In this document: piece by piece, positions 1-9,503 of the stretch | Layout of the letters: each line of letters begins with the position of its first letter | Position numbering within the stretch: the stretch's first letter is position 1 | Origin: Bacteroidota bacterium | GTDB taxonomy: Bacteria; Bacteroidota; Bacteroidia; Bacteroidales; B39-G9 | Length of the DNA stretch: 23,709 nucleotides | NCBI GenBank assembly: GCA_030592465.1 | Contig: JAUVJB010000013.1 | Coordinates: 1-23,709, forward strand | Direction of reading: 5' to 3' | Made by a program: the position numbers and the translations under genes | The notes under the pieces: generated by a model | What the model saw: the letters and a program-made list of their open reading frames with translations, nothing else | Told to the model about the DNA's origin: nothing | Databases searched by the model: none

Positions 1-3000
1 GTTATCTTTATTTCCCGACAGGTGGTCGCCAAATTGACTGGGGCACAGGTACTCTTATTAAAGATGGCGATGGTTGGGGTATTGATGCTGATATTACAGG
101 GTTTAATAATATTATAAAAAAAGGTTCCGGTTGGATAACAATGCATAATAACCTTGATATTACCGGTGATGTTACATTTTATGATGAAACAAACCTGAAT
201 ATGCAACAATATGCTTTAAATTGTTCTGTTGCAGAAAAAGAGTTTAAAATAGGTGCAGATTCAAGAATTTATTGTTATCTGGCAGATACTGCAACAGCAA
301 GTGCAGGTAAAGCATTCCCTACAGGATTTGATACTTATGATATTGACGCTACTAATACTACATATATTCGTGGTAACGAAGATCAAACTGTTTTAACAAC
401 TCCTACCTACGGTAATTTGTATCTTTACGATAATACTACCCGTACTGTGAAACTTGATGGCAATTTAACAGTTGCCGGTGATTTTAGAATGTATTATGAC
501 TATATCACTTTAGAAGATTCAAGTCATAATATTTCTATTGGCGGTTCTACTGTCGATTTAAGAGATTACACGCCAAAAAACACTATTACTTTTAATGGTC
601 CTTCTGCTCAAAACATTTATGCAGGTGGTTCATATACAACACTGAAACTTAACAATGTTGTGTTTAATGGCATAGGTGGTCAAAAAACTTTGAACGAAAC
701 AACTGTTGATATTGCCGGTAAGGTTACAATTAATGTAAACGATACTGTTAATTGTTCTCACGATTTATATTTCGCAGGCGATAGTTTAATTAATAATGGT
801 TTCTTTAATCATACTCGTAATACAGTTTATTTCGATGATTCAACTCAGGTTATTGACCCGGGAGCAAATAATAATTTTTATGGACTTGTGTTTAGTAATC
901 GCGGAACTAAAAAAATTATTAATCATGGTTTAAATGTTAATAATGGTATTTTTAGTATTGAGCAAGGTGACACTGTTCCCGGATATGGATATGACAGTAC
1001 TTATGTTGTTACTGTTGATATGGGTAATATGGGTGATGATGTCTTTCATAATATTGCTTCAACATATATAACTAACTTAGGGGAATGGATTACTACTGAT
1101 GCAAATATTATTTTTGATAGAAACGGTACTCAGTATATACCTGGAATGGCACTTAAAAACATTCGTTTCTCTACCGGTGGTTGGAAAATAATGGACGGTG
1201 AATTAAATGTGCAGGATTTTACAATTGATGATAGAGTTTATTTCAGAACTTCCGATCTTGGCGATAACCCTTATAACATTATTTTAACAGGTAATTGGTC
1301 TAACAGCGGTTACTTCAGACCTTACGAAGACACTGTATTTTTCGAAAGCGACCTTGATGTTAATAAAACCATTCAATCTGGTGGTTACAGCTTTTACGAT
1401 GTGATGTTTAATCAATCACAAACGAGTGCAAGAACATATACTTTACTTGATAATACAACTATTATCAATAAGTTAACTATTGGTAATAATGCTACTTTAA
1501 AACTTAACGGTAAAAATTTAATTCTCGGTAATAATGATGAAAATGAATCAACTTTCCCGTATTATCCTGAAGGTGAACATCATTATATTCAAACAGGAGG
1601 AACTCTTGATGTAGATGCAGGAGCCAATCTGCAATTTGATATGTATGACCTTTATCCGACTTTAACAGTTAACGGAACATTACAAGTTGTTGGGGAAAGT
1701 GGACATAATGCTAATGTTACCCGTTCACAAGGATATAATAACAGAGGACTTAAGATTGATATTGAATCAGGTGCTACAATAAAAGCAAGATATTATCAAT
1801 TCCAATATTTGTCTTACGATGGTTTAGATGTAAAAGACGGTGCTACTATTAATGCAACTGATAATTTTTCTAATGGTGTCTGGTCAAATATTTATCCCGG
1901 TACTCAATATACAGACCCTGCTGATGGGACAACAATACGTGATAAATTTGTTTATCTTAATATTGACGCTGATGTTACAGGTTTACCTGATATTAATAAT
2001 GTAACTTTTAATCATGGTTCTTCACCTGTTCAGGAATATCACTATAATGTGAAACGTAGTGCAAGTGCAACAGACATTGTTAATTTTGGCGGTACAATTG
2101 GAGGTTTACTCGGAGGAGAAACTTATGAGAGTGATCCTAATGGTGTAACCACACCCGGTAAAATTATCTGGCCCGCAATTTCTCTTGTAACATGGACAGG
2201 CAATGTAAGTACAGATTGGTTTACTGCCGGCAACTGGAGTCCTGCTAACATCCCGACAAGTACTGTTGATGCTGTTATTCCTCTTACGGTTAATAACCCA
2301 CGTATTTATAATACAGCTGCCATTTGTAATAATCTTAATATTACTAATGGTATTCTCGGAATTGAAACAGGGGTTGATACAATTAAAGTAAATAACGATG
2401 TATTACTCGGTTCTGACGCTATTCTTGCGATTGAAGATACTGTTGTTATTAATGTTAAAGGAGACTACAATATTGCAAGCGATGCTGTATTTGCTAATGG
2501 GGAATCAACGGTTTTATTTACAGCACCTAACGGAAATGTTCTTATTGAACCAAGAAATGCCGCTTTCCATAATATTGAATTTAATGGTGGTGCAACATTT
2601 TACTTATCCGGTGATATTGATATTGACAGTAATTTAATTATTTATAACGGTGATGTTGTTCCAAACACTGACAATTATAATTATTCAATATCAGGTAACT
2701 ATAATAATGTAGGAGGAACATTTCATACTTCACCAAATAATGGATGGGTTGTTTTAGACGGTGCAAATCAAAGTATTACAAATGGTACTTTTAGCAGACT
2801 TGATATTGCAGGCACAGGTACCAAAACAATGTATAATTCACTTTCTATTGATTATTCTAATAATAATATTAATTATAATACATTAACAGTAGAAGAAAAT
2901 TCAACAATTAAAGCTAATTCATCCTGTGCTTTTACCATTTTAGGAAATGTTGAAATTAAACAAAACGGTACTTTCGACGATGGTGGTGAAACTCACGAGT

Positions 3001-6000
3001 TTAAAGGTCGTTATTGGACAGGTACAGGTAATTATACAGGTACAGGAACAATTAATTTTAATGGTGATAATCAGTATTTTTATGCTTCTAAATTTAATAA
3101 TTTGACATTGAGTAATACAGATGCTTCTAGTAATTGTTATAAATATTTAAGAGGTAATGTTGACGTAACAGGCAATGTAACAGTTGATTGTTATTATTTT
3201 GATCTTGATACATTATTAATTAATAATTCTACAGGAACAGGTACATTTACACTTGGAAATGCTGCTCCGGGAGGCACTCGAATTTATGTTAGCGGTGCTG
3301 ACAATTTTCCTGATAATTTTAATACTTATTCGGCTGATGCTGAAAGTTATACATTCTATAACGGAGCAAACGATCAAATTATTCGCAGTGGTGTCCAATT
3401 CGGAAATCTATATTTAGATGGTGCTAACAGAAAAATTCTTGAAGGTAATATTGATATTGAAGGAAGATTATATTTTTATGACAGTAATGATACTCTCGAT
3501 GCTGCAGGTTATACAATAAATATTGCAGATTATTGGTATAATCAATATTCAGGTACTTTTTTACCGAGTTCAGGCGAAGTAATCTTTGATGGAGCCGGTG
3601 AACAACGTATTTATCTCGGAACTTCAGGAAGTAATGATTTTTATAAACTTAGAATCGATAAACCCGAAGATGTTTATTGTCGCTTATATTATAGTAACGT
3701 AACTGTTGAAGATAAACTCTTGGCAAGAAATGGTATATTTTATCTTTATAACAATTATACAGTAACTGTTAATGGAGACTTAGTTGCTGATAATACAGGT
3801 AAATTTTATCAAACAGGTACTTATTACTTGAGCAAACCGAGCGGGACAGCTAATATTCAAACTAATGGTTCTACTTTAAATAATCTTACTATTAATTCGG
3901 GTGCTACTTATACTTTATCAGATGATTTAACTCTTGATGGTACATTTACTTTAACAAGCGGTACTCTTAATGGTAACGGGAAAACTGCAACTCTTGGTAA
4001 TTCTTATGATGTTGCAAATATTAGCGGTACTTATATAGTGGGTACAGGAGGTACTCTTAAACTCGGCAGACGTTGTTCTTTTAATGTGAAAACCGGAGGA
4101 ACAGTTTATGTTGTTGGTACAGATGTAAGCTATGCACAAGTTACAAACAGAACTACATACAGATATTATTTTACAGTTGAAAATGGTGCCACTATTCATG
4201 CAAATAATTACTTATTTGAATATATGGACCAGCCCGGTGTGCAAATTAAAAATGGTGCGATAATTGATGCTACTGATAATTTTAGTAATGGTACATTTAC
4301 AAACCCTTATTCAGGAGGAACTTGTTTACAAATTGAAAATACTCAAATTTTTGATCATACAGATAGTATTTATAATGTCTCATTTCCTGTTAATCCGGGT
4401 TATGGTACTTATAATGTTTCAAAAACAAACTCTACATCGGGGGATTTAGAATTTTATGCTGCTAAAGGAGCTTTGTCAGGTGAAGATTATGATAATGATT
4501 CTTACAATTTAATTCATTGGACAGGTGCTGTTACTTTAACATGGACAGGTGCAATTGATCAAGATTGGTTTAATGCAGGCAACTGGCATGCTGATGTTGG
4601 CTCTGATAAAGTGCCGACTACAAATGAAGATGTGGTTATTCCTTCTACTGCTTCACCCAGTTTCCCAATAATTACTTTATCAGGAGCTGAAGCTGCTTCT
4701 TTAACTATTGATTATGGAGCATTCTTAACATTAGATATCACTACTGCTACTGAGGTTGGTCTCGAAGTTGCAGGGGACTTAAATATTAATGGTAATTTAA
4801 CAATGACAAAAGACAATGACACATTATCTGTGGCAGGTAGTTGGATGCATGATAATAGTGGAGCATTTACACCCGGGTCAGGTACTGTTATCTTTAATGG
4901 TACAGGTGTCAAAACTGTTGATAATTACAACTCTCAATTCAATAACTTAATTATTAATATAAGTGGTACACTTCAAACTGCACGTAATCTTACTGTCAAT
5001 GGCAATTTTATAATTAATTCAGGCAGTTTCGATGTTACAAGCAGTAACAGGGACGTTACTGTTAAAGGTGATTTTATTAACTATGATACATTTATAGCTC
5101 AATCAGGGGAATTATTTTTAAATTCAAGCGGAACAAATTCATTTAACCCGGGCTCTTCTGTTTATTATGATGTTGAAATTGCTTCTTCAGATACTTATAA
5201 ACTTACAGGAAGTGAATTTAATGTTAGTCGTAACTTCGATTTAACTTCAGGTACATTTAACTTAAATGGCAAGACATTTAATTTTGGTGATGGTGCCGGC
5301 TCTGACGATTTGTCAATTTACGGGACATTATTTGTTAACGATGATGCAAATCTCAAAATGGGAGATAATGCGTCTCTCGATGTTTATAGCGGGGGTGAAT
5401 TTAAAGCAATTGGTTCTCTAAATCATCCTGCTGTAATAACTCATCAAAATTCAGGAAGATACTCATTCTCAGTTGATAATGGCGGTACAATCTATGCTAA
5501 TCAGTATCTTTTTGAATATATGGATGCTACAGGTGTTTGGTTAAAATCCGGAGCTTTAATTAATCAGGCTGATAGTACTTTTTCACACGGTACTTTTTCT
5601 AATGGTGCTTCCGGAGGCAGGTATTTATTGTTAGAAAATGATTTTACTGCTGATACCATAAAAGTTCTTAACATTTATTTTAACAATGGAGCAACTTATA
5701 ATATTAAAAGAAATGAAGGAACAACAGCAGGTATTTTCGATTTAAAAGATGCATTAGGATTAGTTGCAAGTTATTATTTCGAAGATGATGATGGTACCTC
5801 ACACGGTGGTGCTGTTACATGGTCATATACCGACCCTACTTTGTGGTGGACGGGGGCTATTGATACTCGTTGGGATTTAGCATCTAATTGGGATGATATG
5901 AGTGGTGGTATCGGTGTGCCGGATATTGGCACAAATGTCTTTATTCCTGATGTTAGTGGCGGTTCTAATAAATATCCTGTTCTTAATGGAAGTATGACTG

Positions 6001-9000
6001 ATACTTCAGCTGAAAATATCACTATTTATGAAGGTGCTTCTTTCACTCTCGGGGGAGATAAAGATTTTAACCTTAATGGAGATATGACTATTGGAGGTTC
6101 GTTTATTATATCTACCGGTTCATCTTCTACTATCGAAGTTGCAGGTCAATGGTCAAATTCCGGTACATTTACTCATGGTGGTAATTCATCTGTAATTTTA
6201 ACAGCTACTGATAATAAAAATATTGATGCAGGTAGCAATTCTTTCTATAATCTTAAAATTAATAGCGGAAGCGGTACAGGTACAATATTCTCTACTCAAG
6301 GCAGTATTGATATTGATAATGATTTTACTTTAACTAAAGGTATATTAACTGTGAAAGAAGCAACACATAACATTACTGTAGGCGGTAATTGGTCAAATTC
6401 AGACACTTTCAATTGTGGTAGTGCAACAGTAACTTTCGATGGTGCTGCTCAAAGTATCACAAATGCTTCCGGTGAAACATTTAATAAGCTTGTAATTGCC
6501 GGCACAGGCACAAAAACATTAAATAATAATATTTCAATTAATGATGATTTAACTATTAACACTACATTAAGTGCAGGTAGTAACTCTGTTAATATAATTG
6601 GTGATTGGGATGGAACAGGTACTTTCAGTTACGGAACAGGTACAGTTAATTTTACCGGTTCTGCATCACAGTATATTAATAAATCTGAAACATTTTATAA
6701 TCTTGTAATTAATAACTCATCTGCTTCAACTGCTGTTTTATTGGGCGGCGAACTTGTTGTTAATCATTTGCTTACACTTACCGATGGTTTAATTGAAACA
6801 GGTTCATCACATATTTTGACAATTGCTGATGGTGCTACTGTTTCTCCATCTCCAACTACTGTTGCTTCTTATGTTGATGGTCCTGTTAAGAAAATTGGTA
6901 ATTCAAATTTTGTATTCCCAATAGGAACAGGTTCTGTATTTGCTCGTTTGGGTATTTCCGGTTTAAGTAGTAGTTCTACGTTTACAGCTGAATATTATAA
7001 TCAGGCTTATTCAAATACTACTTCACTTGAAGCAGGTTTAAATAGTGTTAGTGGTGTTGAATATTGGAACCTGAGCAGATTAGACGGAACAGCAACTCCA
7101 AATGTTACTTATTATTGGGAGGATGGAACACGAAGCGGTATTTCTGACATTGATGCTTTGGTTGCTGCAAACTTTAGTTCAGGCGAATGGAAAAATAAGG
7201 GACAAGCCTCATTTACAGGAGATGTTAATCAAGGTTCTGTAACTTCAAATGATGCTTACACAACATTTGGTGCAGGTACGTTCGGTTTCTCTTACATTAC
7301 ATTAACATGGGATGGCTCTGAAGGAACTGCTTGGAATGATGCTAATAATTGGAGTGATCCTCCAAATTCACCATCTAAAACTACAAATTTAATTATACCT
7401 GATGTAACTAACGACCCGATTATTTCAACCTCAGGTACAGAGGTATTTAATTTAACTATTGAAACCGGTGGAAGTTTAACCATTAATAGTAATCAAGATT
7501 TGACAATATATGGTTCACTTGATAATCAGACAGGTGGAACATTAGATATGCAACTTAATTCAACCTTAAATGTTAAAGAAGATTGGACTAATGCCGGTAC
7601 ATTCACTGCAGGAACAGGAACATCGGTTAATTTTAACGGAACAAAAGATCAAAATATTAATGATGATGGACCGTTTAATAATTTAGTAATAGACGGTACA
7701 GGAACAGTATTGTTAAGTAACAATATTACAGTTAATGGTAATATGTCGATTTCAGGAACTCTCGATGCTGCTACTGCTACTATTAATTTAAAAGGCAATT
7801 GGACTAACACAGGTACATTTACATATTCAACAAGTACAGTTGAATTAACAGGTAGTTCTCAACAAACTATTACAAAAGCAACAGGTGAAGATTTTTATAA
7901 TCTTACTGTTAATAACACAAGTGCAACTGCATCACAGGTTGTCATTGGTAGTAAGGTGTTAGTTTATAATTTATTTACATTAACCGCCGGTATTGTTCAA
8001 ACAACATCCGGTAATTTATTATCAATTAATGGTGGAGCAACTACAAATGGAGGTAATGATAACAGCTATGTAGCCGGACCTTTAAGGAAATTTGGTATTA
8101 CTGATTTTGATTTTCCAATTGGTAAAGATAGCGTTTATGCAAGATTGGGAATATCAAGCATGACAGGCTCAGGTAACTTTATTGCCGAGTATTTTAATGC
8201 TCCTTATTCCGATATTACTACAATGGGGGCTAATATGCATCATGTGAGTAAAATTGAGTATTGGGATTTAGCAAGACCTTCGGGTACTGCTGAACCACTC
8301 GTAAAACTGTTTTGGGAAGACAGCTCAAGAAGTGTTATTGATGCACCTGATTCTTTAATTGTTTCTCATTACGAAACAGGTCAATGGAAAAATTTTGGTA
8401 ATTCTGCATATAACGAAGCTGCCGATTCTTCAGGATGGGTTCTTTCAAGTTCTCATTTTACAACATTTAGCCCTGTAACTTTTGGTGTTACCACTGATTA
8501 TGCAGCATCAAATCCTCTTCCAATTGAGTTGTTGTCATTTAATGCTAAATTAGATAATGATAAGGTTGCTCTTGATTGGACAACAGCTTCTGAGAAAAAT
8601 AATGATTACTTCACGGTTCAACGTTCTTCTGATGCATATAATTTTGATGATATTGCAGAAGTATCAGGTGCGGGTAACAGTAATAGTTTACTTAATTATA
8701 ATGTTGTTGATAATGAGCCGTTATTTGGAGTTTCATATTATAGATTAAAACAAACAAATTATAATGGAAGATCGACTTACTCTGATTTAGTTTCAGTTAA
8801 TTATCAATTTAACGGTTTATTTAATAAACATTTAGAGTTAAGTGTATATCCAAATCCTGCAAATAGTGGAAGTGATTTTAATATAGTTATTAAGAATGTT
8901 CCGAGAGGTGATTTAGTTCTTAGAATTACTGATATTGTAGGTAATCAATACTTATCAAGAAATATTAATATTGATAAAGCTGAAGCTGAAAAGTTAATTA

Positions 9001-9095
9001 ATATTAATAATAATTTTAACTTAAGATCAGGTATTTATTTGGTTACTGTAACAGGAAAAGATTATTATTCAAGAGTTAAATTAATGATTGAATAA
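1..9095 (+). CDS. Giant beta-repeat cell-surface protein with T9SS C-terminal sorting domain (5' end missing)
   Basis: The reading frame is open from the first complete codon (base 3) with no stop, so the start codon and signal peptide lie upstream of the window. The first in-window ATG (141) is internal: the residues before it (e.g. GTLIKDGDGWGIDADITGFN) have the same repeat style. The visible part is 3030 residues, rich in Asn, Thr, Gly, Asp and Ser, with alternating hydrophobic/polar strands typical of stacked beta-helix or beta-solenoid proteins. Seen in order: many copies of a ~40-residue strand repeat; three ~100-115-residue modules; four Trp-rich boxes (W-T-G...DW..A.NW); two ~140-residue FPIG modules; a fibronectin-III-like domain starting LPIELLSFNA; and a C-terminal sorting domain (VYPNPANSG...) ending in SRVKLMIE. 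Family knowledge: this C-terminus directs export through the type IX secretion system and attachment to, or release from, the cell surface. An adhesin or matrix role is inference; no catalytic motif was recognised. Confidence 0.9.
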   Translation, partial: YLYFPTGGRQIDWGTGTLIKDGDGWGIDADITGFNNIIKKGSGWITMHNNLDITGDVTFYDETNLNMQQYALNCSVAEKEFKIGADSRIYCYLADTATASAGKAFPTGFDTYDIDATNTTYIRGNEDQTVLTTPTYGNLYLYDNTTRTVKLDGNLTVAGDFRMYYDYITLEDSSHNISIGGSTVDLRDYTPKNTITFNGPSAQNIYAGGSYTTLKLNNVVFNGIGGQKTLNETTVDIAGKVTINVNDTVNCSHDLYFAGDSLINNGFFNHTRNTVYFDDSTQVIDPGANNNFYGLVFSNRGTKKIINHGLNVNNGIFSIEQGDTVPGYGYDSTYVVTVDMGNMGDDVFHNIASTYITNLGEWITTDANIIFDRNGTQYIPGMALKNIRFSTGGWKIMDGELNVQDFTIDDRVYFRTSDLGDNPYNIILTGNWSNSGYFRPYEDTVFFESDLDVNKTIQSGGYSFYDVMFNQSQTSARTYTLLDNTTIINKLTIGNNATLKLNGKNLILGNNDENESTFPYYPEGEHHYIQTGGTLDVDAGANLQFDMYDLYPTLTVNGTLQVVGESGHNANVTRSQGYNNRGLKIDIESGATIKARYYQFQYLSYDGLDVKDGATINATDNFSNGVWSNIYPGTQYTDPADGTTIRDKFVYLNIDADVTGLPDINNVTFNHGSSPVQEYHYNVKRSASATDIVNFGGTIGGLLGGETYESDPNGVTTPGKIIWPAISLVTWTGNVSTDWFTAGNWSPANIPTSTVDAVIPLTVNNPRIYNTAAICNNLNITNGILGIETGVDTIKVNNDVLLGSDAILAIEDTVVINVKGDYNIASDAVFANGESTVLFTAPNGNVLIEPRNAAFHNIEFNGGATFYLSGDIDIDSNLIIYNGDVVPNTDNYNYSISGNYNNVGGTFHTSPNNGWVVLDGANQSITNGTFSRLDIAGTGTKTMYNSLSIDYSNNNINYNTLTVEENSTIKANSSCAFTILGNVEIKQNGTFDDGGETHEFKGRYWTGTGNYTGTGTINFNGDNQYFYASKFNNLTLSNTDASSNCYKYLRGNVDVTGNVTVDCYYFDLDTLLINNSTGTGTFTLGNAAPGGTRIYVSGADNFPDNFNTYSADAESYTFYNGANDQIIRSGVQFGNLYLDGANRKILEGNIDIEGRLYFYDSNDTLDAAGYTINIADYWYNQYSGTFLPSSGEVIFDGAGEQRIYLGTSGSNDFYKLRIDKPEDVYCRLYYSNVTVEDKLLARNGIFYLYNNYTVTVNGDLVADNTGKFYQTGTYYLSKPSGTANIQTNGSTLNNLTINSGATYTLSDDLTLDGTFTLTSGTLNGNGKTATLGNSYDVANISGTYIVGTGGTLKLGRRCSFNVKTGGTVYVVGTDVSYAQVTNRTTYRYYFTVENGATIHANNYLFEYMDQPGVQIKNGAIIDATDNFSNGTFTNPYSGGTCLQIENTQIFDHTDSIYNVSFPVNPGYGTYNVSKTNSTSGDLEFYAAKGALSGEDYDNDSYNLIHWTGAVTLTWTGAIDQDWFNAGNWHADVGSDKVPTTNEDVVIPSTASPSFPIITLSGAEAASLTIDYGAFLTLDITTATEVGLEVAGDLNINGNLTMTKDNDTLSVAGSWMHDNSGAFTPGSGTVIFNGTGVKTVDNYNSQFNNLIINISGTLQTARNLTVNGNFIINSGSFDVTSSNRDVTVKGDFINYDTFIAQSGELFLNSSGTNSFNPGSSVYYDVEIASSDTYKLTGSEFNVSRNFDLTSGTFNLNGKTFNFGDGAGSDDLSIYGTLFVNDDANLKMGDNASLDVYSGGEFKAIGSLNHPAVITHQNSGRYSFSVDNGGTIYANQYLFEYMDATGVWLKSGALINQADSTFSHGTFSNGASGGRYLLLENDFTADTIKVLNIYFNNGATYNIKRNEGTTAGIFDLKDALGLVASYYFEDDDGTSHGGAVTWSYTDPTLWWTGAIDTRWDLASNWDDMSGGIGVPDIGTNVFIPDVSGGSNKYPVLNGSMTDTSAENITIYEGASFTLGGDKDFNLNGDMTIGGSFIISTGSSSTIEVAGQWSNSGTFTHGGNSSVILTATDNKNIDAGSNSFYNLKINSGSGTGTIFSTQGSIDIDNDFTLTKGILTVKEATHNITVGGNWSNSDTFNCGSATVTFDGAAQSITNASGETFNKLVIAGTGTKTLNNNISINDDLTINTTLSAGSNSVNIIGDWDGTGTFSYGTGTVNFTGSASQYINKSETFYNLVINNSSASTAVLLGGELVVNHLLTLTDGLIETGSSHILTIADGATVSPSPTTVASYVDGPVKKIGNSNFVFPIGTGSVFARLGISGLSSSSTFTAEYYNQAYSNTTSLEAGLNSVSGVEYWNLSRLDGTATPNVTYYWEDGTRSGISDIDALVAANFSSGEWKNKGQASFTGDVNQGSVTSNDAYTTFGAGTFGFSYITLTWDGSEGTAWNDANNWSDPPNSPSKTTNLIIPDVTNDPIISTSGTEVFNLTIETGGSLTINSNQDLTIYGSLDNQTGGTLDMQLNSTLNVKEDWTNAGTFTAGTGTSVNFNGTKDQNINDDGPFNNLVIDGTGTVLLSNNITVNGNMSISGTLDAATATINLKGNWTNTGTFTYSTSTVELTGSSQQTITKATGEDFYNLTVNNTSATASQVVIGSKVLVYNLFTLTAGIVQTTSGNLLSINGGATTNGGNDNSYVAGPLRKFGITDFDFPIGKDSVYARLGISSMTGSGNFIAEYFNAPYSDITTMGANMHHVSKIEYWDLARPSGTAEPLVKLFWEDSSRSVIDAPDSLIVSHYETGQWKNFGNSAYNEAADSSGWVLSSSHFTTFSPVTFGVTTDYAASNPLPIELLSFNAKLDNDKVALDWTTASEKNNDYFTVQRSSDAYNFDDIAEVSGAGNSNSLLNYNVVDNEPLFGVSYYRLKQTNYNGRSTYSDLVSVNYQFNGLFNKHLELSVYPNPANSGSDFNIVIKNVPRGDLVLRITDIVGNQYLSRNINIDKAEAEKLININNNFNLRSGIYLVTVTGKDYYSRVKLMIE
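1620..1961 (+). repeat. Module B copy 1 in the giant protein
   Basis: About 114 residues aligning with two later segments of the same protein. Landmarks are YQFQYLSYDGLDVKDGATI followed by NATDNFSNGVWSN. It is the most divergent of the three copies. It sits about 230 bp before the first Trp box, as copies 2 and 3 sit before theirs. Confidence 0.75.
2190..2282 (+). repeat. Trp box 1 (TWTG...DWFTAGNW...VIP)
   Basis: About 31 residues with the pattern W-x-G-x(5)-D-W-x(2)-A-x-N-W-x(n)-P-x(n)-D-x-x-I-P. The same pattern recurs at 4539, 5844 and 7305, each time opening a new block of strand repeats, so it seems to mark the start of a super-repeat. Confidence 0.8.
4041..4340 (+). repeat. Module B copy 2 in the giant protein
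   Basis: About 100 residues. Landmarks: GGTLKLGRRCSFNV, NNYLFEYMDQPGVQIKNGA and IDATDNFSNGTFTN. Clearly similar to copy 3 (5343-5639) along its whole length and to copy 1 mainly in the second half. Confidence 0.8.
4539..4643 (+). repeat. Trp box 2
   Basis: TWTGAIDQDWFNAGNW followed by VPTTNEDVVIP. Same W-G/DW/NW/IP spacing as the other boxes. It is preceded by a partial echo (HWTGAV) a few residues upstream. Confidence 0.8.
5343..5639 (+). repeat. Module B copy 3 in the giant protein
   Basis: About 99 residues with DANLKMGDNASLDV, NQYLFEYMDATGVWLKSGA and the degenerate NQADSTFSHGTFSN. Closest to copy 2. Confidence 0.8.
5844..5948 (+). repeat. Trp box 3
   Basis: WWTGAIDTRWDLASNWDD followed by GVPDIGTNVFIP. 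Shares the Trp spacing of boxes 1, 2 and 4, with Arg in place of the Asp before the second Trp. Confidence 0.8.
6867..7286 (+). repeat. FPIG module copy 1 in the giant protein
   Basis: 140 residues beginning SYVDGPVKKIGNSNFVFPIG, with YARLGIS/FARLGIS, AEYYNQAYS, GVEYWNLSR and W-E-D landmarks. A second copy at 8064-8486 aligns end to end with almost no length difference and just under half of positions identical by eye. The conserved Y-V-x-G-P-x-x-K and F-P-I-G segments are reminiscent of repeats often seen before T9SS tails, but I cannot name the domain. Confidence 0.75.
7305..7400 (+). repeat. Trp box 4
   Basis: TWDGSEGTAWNDANNWSD followed by TTNLIIP. It comes only 18 bases after FPIG module 1, so it directly starts the last super-repeat. 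Confidence 0.75.
8064..8486 (+). repeat. FPIG module copy 2 in the giant protein
   Basis: 141 residues beginning SYVAGPLRKFGITDFDFPIG, with ARLGIS, AEYFNAPYS, KIEYWDLAR and FWEDSSRS landmarks. It ends next to the fibronectin-like domain, in the position where another Trp box would be expected. Confidence 0.75.
8517..9092 (+). other. C-terminal fibronectin-like plus T9SS type A sorting domain
   Basis: LPIELLSFNAKLDNDKVAL..WTTASE.NNDYFTVQRS...GVSYYRLKQT is the common Bacteroidota fibronectin-III-like segment that precedes sorting tails. From about 8838 the last 85 residues carry LSVYPNPANSGSDF, an IxDIxGN-like turn, SGIYLVTV and the short final SRVKLMIE. These are the hallmarks of a T9SS type A (Por secretion system) C-terminal domain. 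Confidence 0.9.
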
Positions 9096-9117
9096 TATGT
9101 TTTGAGTAAATAAAATG

Positions 9118-9153
9118 AAAAATGGGCGTCTAATTTAGATGCCCATTTTTTTT
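9118..9153 (+). terminator. Intrinsic terminator after the giant gene
   Basis: Stem AAAAATGGGC-G-TCT / AGA-T-GCCCATTTTT with a 5-base AATTT loop and a run of eight T, starting 23 bases after the stop codon. The A-rich 5' flank would also give a T-rich tail on the minus strand, so it may work in both directions. Confidence 0.85.
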
Positions 9154-9332
9154 ATGAAAAGATTACATTTTATTTTATTATGAAAAAAATTATGTAAACA
9201 ACTGTTTATTAACCATTTTGTAATCTTCTCATTAAAATCTTTACAAAAAAGGTGCCAAAAGCAGAAAATTATTTTGATATTAAAAAATAATTTTAAAAAA
9301 TATTACTGTTGTTTTATAAAATTTTTTTTAAA

Positions 9333-9352
9333 CCGACGGGTTAACCCATCGG
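9333..9352. repeat. 20-bp palindrome
   Basis: CCGACGGGTTAACCCATCGG is self-complementary except for one C/A pair and stands out as G+C-rich within very AT-rich surroundings. It is too far from the giant gene's stop, and lacks a T run, to be its terminator. Confidence 0.65.
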
Positions 9353-9503
9353 ATACCGAAAAATTACCATCAGTTATAAGTTTGCAACTTAAACCATTGA
9401 TAATAAGTAAGTTTTATTTTTTTTGTTTTAGAGAGAAAAAATTGCAACTGACTACAAAAAGATAAATACATAAAACGAAGACGAGAGTGGAGAAACAGGA
9501 GAC

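Larger units (their letters stand above)
786..7915 (+). repeat. At least 12 copies of a ~40-residue strand repeat inside the giant protein
   Basis: Consensus by eye: G-x-W-x-N-x-G-T-F-x-x-G-x-G-T-V-x-F-x-G, then x3-Q-x-I, x5-8, F-x-N-L-x-I. Copies lie near 786, 1291, 2691, 3010, 3535, 4833, 5064, 6140, 6381, 6597, 7575 and 7791. The best examples are AGQWSNSGTFTHGG (6140), GGNWSNSDTFNCGS (6381), IGDWDGTGTFSYGTGTVNF (6597) and KGNWTNTGTFTYSTSTVEL (7791). Regular strand-turn spacing suggests solenoid rungs; that fold is inferred. Confidence 0.75.

Noticed and set aside
3010..3050. Short ACAGGTAC tandem inside the giant gene, considered as a phase-variation tract
   Set aside because: The unit is irregular and encodes the ordinary Thr-Gly repeat of the protein; it is too degenerate for slippage.
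3216..7483. Several minus-strand frames inside the giant gene
   Set aside because: They mirror the repetitive Thr/Asn/Gly codons of the plus-strand protein and give Ser/Ile/Cys-rich nonsense.
9274..9465. 63-codon open frame after the giant gene
   Set aside because: Composition is low-complexity Lys/Phe/Leu with no domain, it runs through a palindrome, and it lies in a repeat-bearing convergent interval; most likely a chance frame.
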